This document shows positions 25,751 through 33,175 of a stretch of DNA of 64,000 nt, piece by piece. The notes under the pieces are model-generated. The model saw only the letters and a program-made list of their open reading frames with translations. It did not search any database and was not told the origin of the DNA. The DNA lies in contig NZ_JAUKPO010000001.1 of NCBI RefSeq assembly GCF_030503435.1, positions 1,041,909 to 1,105,908 of the forward strand, in the 5' to 3' direction. Every line of letters begins with the position of its first letter. Position 1 is the first letter of the stretch. The translations under genes were made by a program, and so were the position numbers. The DNA comes from Rhodocytophaga aerolata. Its GTDB lineage: Bacteria > Bacteroidota > Bacteroidia > Cytophagales > 172606-1.

Positions 25751-26518
25751 ATGTCTGCATCTATGGAAAGTAGTATGTTCACCCCACACAAGTATTTTTT
25801 AGCACATATCTCCCTGGATTGTGTGGTTTTTGGTTTTCATGAAAATCAATTAAAAGTTTTATTAGCTAAACTGAAAGGCCGGGATGAATGGGGGTTACCA
25901 GGTGGATTTGTAGGAATCCAAGAAACAGCCGAATATGCAGCCAGCCGGGTGTTGAAAGAACGTACCGGATTGGATCAGGTATTTTTGCAGCAATTTTATG
26001 TATTCAGTGATCCAGACAGGGGTGAGCAGCTCAAAGAAGTAGAATCATTAAAAGCCATTAGTGGATCGGCTATTGATATAGAATGGTTTAAGCAACGGTT
26101 TATTTCTATTGGCTTTTATGCACTGGTAGAATTCTCCCAGGTTGAACCAACACCTGATGTTATTTCAGATGCCTGCCAGTGGTGGGATCTGGCAGAGGTA
26201 AGCAAACTGATGCTAGACCATAATCTGATCTTGCAGAAAGCCCTGGAAACCCTACGGCTGCAACTGAACTACCAACCTATTGGGTATAATTTATTACCCG
26301 CTACCTTCACGATGCCAGAACTTCAGCGGCTGTACGAAGCCATTCTGGGCAAACAACTCGACCGCCGCAACTTTCACCGGAAAATTACCGGCTATGGCAT
26401 TCTCAAAAAGCTGAATGAACGCCGCACCGGTGTAGCCCACAAAGCTCCTGACCTCTACAGTTTCGATCTGGACAAATATCATCAGGCATTAAAGGAGGGG
26501 TTACAGGGCGGGTGGTAG
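25751..26518 (+). CDS. Nudix-fold transcriptional regulator (NrtR/AraR-like), paralogue
   Basis: A 255-residue paralogue of the 6384 gene: Nudix domain (about 17-150) then winged helix (about 185-240: TFTMPELQRLYEAILGKQLD, then LNERRTGVAHKAPDLYSF). In the Nudix box, GFVGIQE keeps the first Glu but RExxEExG reads RVLKERTG, so hydrolysis is unlikely and effector binding is expected. Divergent from the sugar-dehydrogenase fusion, it probably controls that gene in response to a sugar or its derivative. Start at 25751 gives MSASMESSMF; a second Met four codons later is equally possible. Confidence 0.9.
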   Translation: MSASMESSMFTPHKYFLAHISLDCVVFGFHENQLKVLLAKLKGRDEWGLPGGFVGIQETAEYAASRVLKERTGLDQVFLQQFYVFSDPDRGEQLKEVESLKAISGSAIDIEWFKQRFISIGFYALVEFSQVEPTPDVISDACQWWDLAEVSKLMLDHNLILQKALETLRLQLNYQPIGYNLLPATFTMPELQRLYEAILGKQLDRRNFHRKITGYGILKKLNERRTGVAHKAPDLYSFDLDKYHQALKEGLQGGW

Positions 26519-26523
26519 ATTAA

Positions 26524-26706
26524 TTACTTCTTTGGCTTCTGAAGCAAATCAAATACTACCGGGCTAAAAAAGGCAAGGTTTTCCAGGATACAGGTCATGT
26601 TGTAGAACTTATCTACCGGCACTTCCGGACTATCCGCCATCTGTTCAATCAGGGTATCCAGGGTCTCCCGGAATTTATCAGTAAACTCTTCTTTGCTCAT
26701 ATTCAT
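26524..26706 (-). CDS. Small hypothetical protein (60 residues)
   Basis: I do not recognise this short reading frame. It ends five bases from the stop of the Nudix regulator on the other strand. Its composition looks protein-like: an acidic helical start (MNMSKEEFTDKFRETLDTLI), EVPVDKFYNMTCILENLAFFSPVVFDLLQ, with no export signal. Its reading frame is not explained by overlap with another gene. A start at either of two Met codons is possible. Probably a small soluble helical protein; the function is unknown. Confidence 0.5.
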   Translation of the reverse strand: MNMSKEEFTDKFRETLDTLIEQMADSPEVPVDKFYNMTCILENLAFFSPVVFDLLQKPKK

Positions 26707-26870
26707 TTTTACGCATACGCTAGCTTCTGTTTAACCATAATATCCGGAAGAAAATTTCATGCAGGAATGGGTATTTACCGGCTATTTTCCATATTCTTAC
26801 AAAGGGTGACATACACTAAAGAAAGAAAAACGTATGAGAGCCTACCTCTTATAAAAGGTAAAAGTCTAGT

Positions 26871-27755
26871 TTAGTTCTTAGTTGCCGCCAGTTGCCGCTT
26901 GAAAAATGCCCAGGCTTCTTCATAAACATCAATATCATTCGGGTAATCATGTTTGCCGCCGATTACCTTGAGAAGCACCACCTCAGGCTTCCCTTTTTGC
27001 TGATACGTATAACGTTCAATAGTTTTGCCATCCTGCGGATCTGTATCAGGGAGCGATTCTTTTTTGGGTTTTTGCCGGTAGCCTGCTAACTCTGCCCAAT
27101 ATTGCAATGTCTGATCGGTTGAACGTACCTTGCCCAGATATACCCCGGTGCCTGCCTGTACCAGGCCCCCCTCATATGGATTTACCAGGTCGCTTGTTCC
27201 GTTAACGATCAGTACCGGAACGGCGATTTTTGCCTCTGTGCAGTCCAGGTTGTCGGGTGTAGGTAAGTTTGCAATTAAAGCTGTAATGGCCCGGATACGG
27301 TCTGGCATTGTTAGCGCAAGTTTGTAGCACATATGTCCGCCGCCGGAAGTACCTACGGCAAATACCTGCTTTTCATTAATGGCATGTTTCTTCTTGAAGT
27401 AGTCAATAAGTGCAGTAAAAAAAGCTTCTTCATTTATATTTTCCACGTTTGCCGCAGAAGTAGCGGCTTTCCGGCACTCGTTCCAGTAGTTTTTATACCC
27501 ATCCGGATACACTATCAACAGGTTTTCCTGGGAAGCTCTTTGGGCCAGTTTTTTTGTACCATCTATCACTCCCTTGCCATTGCCTCCGGAGCCATGCAAT
27601 GCAAATAGTAAACTAGCCCCGGTTTGTAGCCCATCTGGCTGCTGGTAATGAAAACTCCTGTAATGCCCATCTACTAACAGAGAATCGCTGACCAGCTGGC
27701 TTTTGGCTAACAAAGAACTAAATAACCCAAGCAGGAGAAGGAAGTAGTTTCGCAT
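26871..27755 (-). CDS. Exported PHB-depolymerase/CE1-like esterase
   Basis: A 294-residue alpha/beta hydrolase with a signal peptide (1-20). Family signatures are the oxyanion segment LHGSGGNGKG (53-62), VYPDGYKNYWNECR (82-95), and the nucleophile Ser137 in GTSGGG. A Cys in NECRKA and another in LDCTEA probably pair, as in LpqC/feruloyl-esterase relatives. The catalytic His is likely in IGGKHDYP near 270. It should act on feruloylated xylan, polyhydroxyalkanoate or similar esters. It stands 160 bases downstream of the PLP-enzyme gene on the same strand. Confidence 0.9.
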   Translation of the reverse strand: MRNYFLLLLGLFSSLLAKSQLVSDSLLVDGHYRSFHYQQPDGLQTGASLLFALHGSGGNGKGVIDGTKKLAQRASQENLLIVYPDGYKNYWNECRKAATSAANVENINEEAFFTALIDYFKKKHAINEKQVFAVGTSGGGHMCYKLALTMPDRIRAITALIANLPTPDNLDCTEAKIAVPVLIVNGTSDLVNPYEGGLVQAGTGVYLGKVRSTDQTLQYWAELAGYRQKPKKESLPDTDPQDGKTIERYTYQQKGKPEVVLLKVIGGKHDYPNDIDVYEEAWAFFKRQLAATKN

Positions 27756-27916
27756 AGTTGTATAGTAACAAGGTGATAGAAGTTGATTTTTGCTTTTTAC
27801 AGAAAGACATTTAACATATAAACTTTCCCCTATCCTTTGAAAATTGTTGGTTCAAATACAAACCATATTTTTGAGAATAAACACTCAGTAAGATAAGCTG
27901 GCTGTAAAAATAGCAT

Positions 27917-29170
27917 TCAACACAGTTGCTTAATTGCTTCAACAAATTGTTTCAATTCTTCCAGACCCGTATATACATTGGGCGTCACCCGGATGCCTTG
28001 CATATTCTCCCAGGTTACAGCCGTTATGTGGATTCTGGAGTTTTCGAATAGGCGTTTTTCCAAAGCAGCTGGTTGCCAGTCAGCTAAAGCCATATTCACA
28101 ATTACACAGCAACGGTTTTCTACCAGCGGTGTATGAAACCGGATATTCTCCAATTCTTGCAGTTGCGTAGTCCAGTATTGCCGCAGGTAGCGTAAACGTT
28201 GTTCTTTGTTTTCGCGGCCTAGCCACAGGTAATATTCGATGGCATAGCCCAGGGCCAGTATAGCGGGCATGAGTTGAATACTGAGTTCTTCAAACTTGCG
28301 GATGTTATCAGACAGCGGGTTGGCACCGGAAGCCAATGGCCAGAGCTTAGCTATTTTCTGTTTGTTTACATACAACACGCCTCCGGGAATCGGCCCGGAA
28401 AGCCATTTGTGTGAGGCAGCCGCAAAATAATCGCAACCTAGTTGGGCCATATCGGTTTCCAGCAGGCCAAAACTATGGGCACCGTCTAACACCACTTCTA
28501 TATTCCGGGCTTTTGCCTCCTCAATAAGCCGTTTTACCGGCAGTATCTGCCCGTTCCAGTTGATTACGTGTGTGAGATGCAGCACTTTTGTTTTTTCGGA
28601 GAAAAGCGCCACATAACTGGCAATTACTTCTTCGTCTGTCTGGGCAGGGCCTTCCAGGTTTACCCAACGTACGTTTATTTTATCGCGTAGTTCGCGCTGT
28701 TTCCAGGAGGCTACCGCTTTTGAGTAATCCTGTTTACAGGCGACTACCTCATCGTCTTCCTTTAGTTCCAGGCCAAATATCACGTTATTCAGGGCTTCGG
28801 TAGTATTGCGCAGCATGGTTACTTCTTCTGCTGAACAGTTCAGCAAGCTTGCCAGCCCTTCGCGTATCAGTTCCCGGCCCTGCTCCATGTATTTAAAAAT
28901 CTGATAACTAGGTATCCGATTTGCTGTCTGATAATACGTTAAAAAGGCTTTTTCTACTAGATGAGGAGAGGAACTGACAGCCCCACTATTCAGGTTGATG
29001 AGTCCTTCTGATGTGGGATACGTGGATTTGATCTGCTGCCAGAAAGCTTCATCGGTGGCCAGTATCTTCGCAGAGCCTGCCGGTACGTGTAAAGAAGGTA
29101 TTTCGGGTTTTATATTTAAGGATGGATGGGTATGCAGAAATTGCTTCCATTGAGAGGTCCAGTTAGCCAT
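27917..29170 (-). CDS. Class-V aminotransferase-fold PLP enzyme
   Basis: A 417-residue PLP enzyme of the class-V/isopenicillin-N-epimerase-like group. The cofactor-binding elements are visible: LRNTTEALN near 120-128 for the phosphate, the Asp229 and His232 in LDGAHSFG stacking on PLP, and the Schiff-base Lys255 in SHKWLSGP. Members act as epimerases, cysteine desulfurases or lyases; the substrate here is unknown. No signal peptide and no Tat motif, unlike some exported relatives, so it is cytoplasmic. It lies downstream of the hybrid regulator on the same strand with 141 bases between. Confidence 0.88.
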   Translation of the reverse strand: MANWTSQWKQFLHTHPSLNIKPEIPSLHVPAGSAKILATDEAFWQQIKSTYPTSEGLINLNSGAVSSSPHLVEKAFLTYYQTANRIPSYQIFKYMEQGRELIREGLASLLNCSAEEVTMLRNTTEALNNVIFGLELKEDDEVVACKQDYSKAVASWKQRELRDKINVRWVNLEGPAQTDEEVIASYVALFSEKTKVLHLTHVINWNGQILPVKRLIEEAKARNIEVVLDGAHSFGLLETDMAQLGCDYFAAASHKWLSGPIPGGVLYVNKQKIAKLWPLASGANPLSDNIRKFEELSIQLMPAILALGYAIEYYLWLGRENKEQRLRYLRQYWTTQLQELENIRFHTPLVENRCCVIVNMALADWQPAALEKRLFENSRIHITAVTWENMQGIRVTPNVYTGLEELKQFVEAIKQLC

Positions 29171-29311
29171 ACTAGGAGTAAGTGGTTGGTTTATGAAGCG
29201 GAAATTTATGCATTCTTTTTTACTCCTGCACCAATCAGGTATAAGATGATTGCAGCCACTAAAATTTACCTTTGCAGACCAGTTTGGCTGAAGTATATAA
29301 TCCGGGTTATG

Positions 29312-31234
29312 CTATTTTTTCTCCTCACTATAGATATTGTTCCGCTGGTATTCGGTTGGCGTCTGGCCGTAATACTCTCTGAAACATTTGGTAAAATAAT
29401 TTAAGCTACTGAACCCAACCAGGTAGGCTACTTCACTTACATTGCCACAATGTTGTAACAGCAGGCTGGCTGCCCGCTTCAAGCGGAAGTGCCGGATAAA
29501 CTCACTGGGCGACTGGGCTGTAAGTGCTGTCAGTTTCCGGTGCAGGTGTGCCCTGCTCATCCCAATTTCCTTGCTGAAGCCCTCCACATCAAATTCTGTG
29601 TTGGCTACATTTGCTTCTACAATGGCCAGGGCTTTTTGCAGAAATCGTTTATCAGTAGAAGTAAGTTTTACTTCCTGCGGATTAAGCTGAATGTGTTGCG
29701 TATACTTTTCCTGCAACCTTGCACAGGCCTCAATCAGATTTTTTATGCGGATTTCCAGTTCGGGTATCTGAAAAGGTTTTACTAAATAAGCGTCTGCCCC
29801 GGTATCTAGCTCCTGCCATTTGCTTTCGGTATCCGCTTTGGACGTAAGCAGCAATACCGGTATGTGAGAGGTCTGTTCGTTGGTTTTAAGTTTATGGCAA
29901 AGGGTAATTCCATCCATATCTGGCATCAGCATATCAGAAATAATCAGGTCTGGCATGGTTTCCAGAGCCTGGTGGTAGCCTGCCTGTCCGTTTTCTGCGG
30001 TTAGCACATGGTAGCTGGCCGCTAAGTGTGAACTAATGAAATAGCGGAGGTCAGCATTGTGTTCTATGAGTAATAGTTGCTTTTGGGAATGTTTGGCTAT
30101 TTCCGGTGCAGCCGTTTTGTCTTCCATACCATTAGTAGAAACCATGGCTGCATAAAAAGGAAGATGGATGGCAGGTGGTTCCATACCCGCCTCCACAGGA
30201 CATCTATCCAGAGGCAATTCGATATAAACCGTATTCTCTTTGTCTGGCACACCTTCTACCCATACCTTTCCCCGGTGTAAGGCTATCAATTCTTTTACTA
30301 CAGCCAATCCAATACTTGCTCCTTCATAGGCTCTGGTTAGCGGTGTATCTGCTTGCTGGAATTGATTGAAAATTCCGGTTAACTGCCCGGAAGCAATGCC
30401 CATACCTGTAGCTGTTATGTGAATGTGTAGATCTGTGTGCTGATTGTCCTTATCTACTATTGTCACAGACAATTGAACCTGCCCTTGAGGCGGAGTACAT
30501 GCATATACGTGTGAAAGCAGGTTGCCTAGTAGTTTTTCCAGTTTCTCTGGATCAAACAGTACATAACATGGCCCTGCAGGTAGTTGCTGGTGGTAAGCAA
30601 TTTTTTTGCTTTCAAACAGGGAAGTATATGCACTGCCCAGAAGCTTTACATATCTGGTAAGCTCGCCCGGTTGTAGTTGTAGGGTAAGTTGGCCTGCTTC
30701 CAGCCTGGAAAGGTCCAGTAACTGGGTAATCAGTTGCAGCAGCTGGTTGCTATTGCGGATAATTAAATCAAGGTCTGGTTTAGCAGCTGTATGAGCATAG
30801 TTGTGCTGAAGTTTTTCTGTAGTGCCTTTGATCAGGGTAAGGGGTGTATGGAACTCATGGGTGATAGCAGCAAAGAGATGCGATTTTAGTTGATTTAATT
30901 CATGCCGTTTCTCTGCCTCTAGTTGTCTTATTTGTGCGTTAGCTTTTACCCGTTCTCTGCGGATTATTTCTCTGATAAGAAGCACGAGTATACTTGCCGC
31001 CAGTAGCGCATATAAGCTATATTCCCATCCCATATTTGGCTGAAAAAATATAAAGCCATTCCGAGCATCAAGCCACAAGAAACGATCCTGCAACATGTTG
31101 TTTACATAGGTATAAGAGAGCCCTGGTTGTGTAGCCAGATGCTTAAATTGCAAGGAGAACCAGCCAAAACTGCTGCACCAGAAGCCAGTCAGCACCACAC
31201 TACCCAGTAAGACTACAATGGACAATGGCTTCAT
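29312..31234 (-). CDS. Hybrid two-component regulator (HTCS) with collapsed sensor and degenerate kinase
   Basis: A 640-residue HTCS-type protein. After a signal/anchor it keeps only the first propeller repeat (FKHLATQPGLSYTYVNNMLQD, 30-50), then jumps to the membrane helix (69-89); ordinary HTCS proteins have about 700 more periplasmic residues. HisKA is present with His126 in THEFHTPLT. The ATPase domain is degenerate: the N-box Asn is His242 (NLLSHVY), and the G1 Asp is Ala275 (ATGMGI). The receiver (385-500) keeps Asp434, Thr/Ser and Lys486, but the acidic pair reads EH (391-392). An AraC-type HTH ends the protein. It probably controls the 31-39 kb genes. Confidence 0.92.
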   Translation of the reverse strand: MKPLSIVVLLGSVVLTGFWCSSFGWFSLQFKHLATQPGLSYTYVNNMLQDRFLWLDARNGFIFFQPNMGWEYSLYALLAASILVLLIREIIRRERVKANAQIRQLEAEKRHELNQLKSHLFAAITHEFHTPLTLIKGTTEKLQHNYAHTAAKPDLDLIIRNSNQLLQLITQLLDLSRLEAGQLTLQLQPGELTRYVKLLGSAYTSLFESKKIAYHQQLPAGPCYVLFDPEKLEKLLGNLLSHVYACTPPQGQVQLSVTIVDKDNQHTDLHIHITATGMGIASGQLTGIFNQFQQADTPLTRAYEGASIGLAVVKELIALHRGKVWVEGVPDKENTVYIELPLDRCPVEAGMEPPAIHLPFYAAMVSTNGMEDKTAAPEIAKHSQKQLLLIEHNADLRYFISSHLAASYHVLTAENGQAGYHQALETMPDLIISDMLMPDMDGITLCHKLKTNEQTSHIPVLLLTSKADTESKWQELDTGADAYLVKPFQIPELEIRIKNLIEACARLQEKYTQHIQLNPQEVKLTSTDKRFLQKALAIVEANVANTEFDVEGFSKEIGMSRAHLHRKLTALTAQSPSEFIRHFRLKRAASLLLQHCGNVSEVAYLVGFSSLNYFTKCFREYYGQTPTEYQRNNIYSEEKK

Positions 31235-31472
31235 AGGTCACAGAAAATACGCGTATAGGTAAACAGGAACTTTGTACTTACTGATTAATTCTTGGCTTTT
31301 TCAGAGAATGGCCGCTGACTGGAAAAAAAGGATTAGAGTATATTAGTTAGGAGAAGGTATATTACCTTAACTTATTCGCTGATTGAAGTGCTGCAATTAT
31401 CTGATGAAACTAACGAACGAATGAGCCAAAGTCAATACTTAAAATTAGGTATTTTGCCAGTTCAGCAGCTTA

Positions 31473-31509
31473 TGCGACATACGTGCTATGGAATGCGACA
31501 TATGTGCTA
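31473..31509 (+). promoter_or_regulatory. Tandem half-site pair 1 (distal)
   Basis: TGCGACATACGTGCTA (31473-31488) and TGCGACATATGTGCTA (31494-31509) differ at one base and start exactly 21 bp apart, as expected for two AraC-type monomers on one face of the helix. No TAnnTTTG box lies 22 bases downstream, unlike the other three pairs. It may support the proximal pair 159 bp away or regulate the hybrid-regulator gene itself. Confidence 0.7.
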
Positions 31510-31631
31510 CTAGTTTTACCGGAACCAGGCAAATCCGATGTGTCAGAAGAAAGAGAAGTTAGAAAGGAGGCCTTGCTGTTGATGAACAGACCATCTTCCC
31601 CTCGTTCTGATTTAAAAAAGTAGATACTAAA

Positions 31632-31668
31632 TGTGACCGTAGCAACAACCTTTGAGACATCTGTGCTA
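31632..31668 (+). promoter_or_regulatory. Tandem half-site pair 2, EthD-gene promoter
   Basis: A weak distal half-site TGTGACCGTAGCAACA (31632) and a strong proximal one TGAGACATCTGTGCTA (31653-31668) are 21 bp apart. Exactly 22 bases after the proximal site is TAGATTTA (31691-31698), a match to the Bacteroidota -7 box TAnnTTTG at seven of eight positions counting fixed bases only loosely. The arrangement is shared with the sites at 35952 and 39361. Confidence 0.7.
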
Positions 31669-31690
31669 ACACACCGGTGTTTGATTTTAG

Positions 31691-31698
31691 TAGATTTA
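31691..31698 (+). promoter_or_regulatory. Putative -7 box of the EthD gene
   Basis: TAGATTTA, 22 bases downstream of the proximal half-site and 108 bases before the start codon. Its fixed spacing to the operator, repeated at two other loci, is the main support. Confidence 0.6.
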
Positions 31699-31806
31699 GG
31701 TTAGATATAAGCTGTTTTCTGATTGAAAGAAAGCCACCTTCCCAGCGGGTGGTACTGCCAGGCTCTTCATTAATTACTTTCTGCTAACTTCTCCCCCTTA
31801 ATCTCT

Positions 31807-32160
31807 ATGATACGCATAACTGTACTTTACCCCAATACCGAAGGTAGCCACTTTGATATGAACTACTACCTAACCACCCATATTCCCTTGGTTAAAAATC
31901 GTTTAACACCTCTGGGATTACTCCGTGTAGATCTGGAAGAAGGCTTGTCAGGAGCGGCACCTGGTACCCTGCCACCTTACTGGCTAATTGGTAGCCTCAG
32001 CTTCGATTCTATAGAAAGTCTGCAAAAAGCGATGGCTACACATGGGGAAGAATTGATAGCTGATATAGCTAATTATACTAATATACAAGCACAAATGCTG
32101 ATATCCCAGGTAGTTGAACCTATAGAAATGCCTATGCCTATGGCAGCAGTTGCTACATAG
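31807..32160 (+). CDS. EthD-family protein
   Basis: This 117-residue cytoplasmic protein has the EthD pattern: a first strand IRITVLYPN, the HFDMNYYLTTHIPLVKNRL helix (near 18-36) with the conserved Tyr and His, and a central PPYWLIGSLSFDSIESLQKAM segment. EthD proteins are dimeric alpha/beta barrels found with monooxygenases or as small cyclases and decarboxylases, and their partners are usually oxidative enzymes. Here the BBE-type oxidase, SDR and VOC genes under similar operators would fit. Transcribed from the promoter at 31691; a weak terminator follows. Confidence 0.85.
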   Translation: MIRITVLYPNTEGSHFDMNYYLTTHIPLVKNRLTPLGLLRVDLEEGLSGAAPGTLPPYWLIGSLSFDSIESLQKAMATHGEELIADIANYTNIQAQMLISQVVEPIEMPMPMAAVAT

Positions 32161-32179
32161 CTTAACTCCCTTGTTATAT

Positions 32180-32211
32180 ACAGGCACAACTTTACTACAG
32201 CCTGTTTTTTT
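32180..32211 (+). terminator. Weak terminator after the EthD gene
   Basis: ACAGGC (32180-32185) pairs with GCCTGT (32200-32205) around 14 bases and is followed by a run of seven T. The stem is short, so some readthrough into the DinB gene is likely. Confidence 0.5.
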
Positions 32212-32334
32212 GTATTTGCGGGTGGACCATTTTTTATCCGGCAGGTATTTCCGGCTATGTTCACCCGCATTTTTTTGTGTACTGGCTTATACCTATATTC
32301 AGGTCTGAACTTTTTACACCTCCACTTTTATCCG

Positions 32335-32874
32335 ATGAATAGCCTAACCCGTTTTGCTGGTTTCCTGCTCTTACTTGTTACCAACAGCCACACCCTTTTT
32401 GCTCAAACAGATAGTTTTCTAAGAGATTTTGCTGAACGCTGGGAAACCTCCCGCCAATACATGCTTACGGTGGCCGAAGCAATGCCGGAAAGTGCGTACA
32501 CCTTTAAGCCTACACCCGAAGAAATGACTTTTGCCCAGCAACTTATGCATATTGCCGTTATTATTGACTGGCATGCATTCAGCAAGGCTGACGGGCAGGA
32601 ATACAAACCCCGCTGGGATGAATTTAAGGCAGAAGGCCGTTCCAAAAAAGAACTACTTGACATAGTAAACCGGGAATTCGCACGGACAACTACGCTGCTT
32701 GCTTCTTTCGATCCGGCTAAGCTGGACGAAACCGGCAGCTACGACAAGTTTACCCGTACCCGGCGTCAGTTCCTGCTATTACTAGCCGATCATGTCACTC
32801 ACCACCGGGCACAACTTCTGGTGTATTTGCGGCTAAAAGGAATCACACCACCCAAATACTGGGAGTTTCAATAG
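32335..32874 (+). CDS. Exported DinB-family protein
   Basis: A DinB-like four-helix protein of 179 residues from the ATG at 32335. An upstream in-frame ATG (32257) would add 26 hydrophobic residues, but only the later start gives a normal signal peptide (MNSLTRFAGFLLLLVTNSHTLFAQ). The metal-binding His residues are visible in QQLMHIAVIIDWHAF and DHVTHHRAQ, the usual three-His set. Secreted DinB proteins are common in Cytophagales; some are thiol-dependent transferases or hydrolases, but the reaction is unknown. It is between the EthD gene and the convergent TonB receptor. Confidence 0.88.
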   Translation: MNSLTRFAGFLLLLVTNSHTLFAQTDSFLRDFAERWETSRQYMLTVAEAMPESAYTFKPTPEEMTFAQQLMHIAVIIDWHAFSKADGQEYKPRWDEFKAEGRSKKELLDIVNREFARTTTLLASFDPAKLDETGSYDKFTRTRRQFLLLLADHVTHHRAQLLVYLRLKGITPPKYWEFQ

Positions 32875-33175
32875 GTATCGAAAAAGTTTGCTAGCACAAC
32901 AGTTGCTATAAACCTTCAAGATGAGGGCAACCGAATTTCCGACAGTTACAAGCTGGTTAGGCAAAGTTTTCGTGAGTGTATAGCTGATACTATAGGTATC
33001 ATTGCTCCCGGCACTATCGGTATAGTACCAACGCTAAAATATATCTATCCTCCAGTTCACTAGTACTCACTTTATAGCTTTTACAGGGAATGATTACCCA
33101 AGTAGAAACCTGTTAGATTTTGAAAACCTAACAGGTTTGAGCGTAAATCTCAAGTAATTATTTGCAAAAAAAACT
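32875..33175. other. 301-base gap between convergent DinB and TonB genes
   Basis: No gene is seen. The right half holds the second copy of the palindromic hairpin repeat (33106-33138). The left half shows short local repeats around CTATAGGTATC/CTATCGGTATAG near 32991-33024 but no other feature. Confidence 0.6.
33106..33138. repeat. Palindromic hairpin repeat, copy 2
   Basis: The arms of 16 bases (AAACCTGTTAGATTTT with AAAACCTAACAGGTTT) around a single G have one mismatch. The core is the same as in 6312-6352, but the outer CTCC/GGAG is missing. It lies 38 bases after the stop of the minus-strand TonB receptor and could end that transcript. Confidence 0.85.

Larger units (their letters stand above)
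31235..31806. other. 572-base regulatory gap between the hybrid regulator and the EthD gene
   Basis: Divergent promoter region with no gene. It holds four half-sites in two tandem pairs (31473/31494 and 31632/31653), all in plus orientation, and a TAnnTTTR box at 31691-31698. The regulator's own promoter must lie near its left end but is not evident. Confidence 0.6.

Noticed and set aside
27325..27337. TAGCACATATGTC, which matches the half-site of the 31-39 kb regulon on the minus strand
   Set aside because: It lies inside the CE1-like esterase gene, encodes the conserved GGHMCY after the nucleophile, has no partner 21 bp away and no promoter box.
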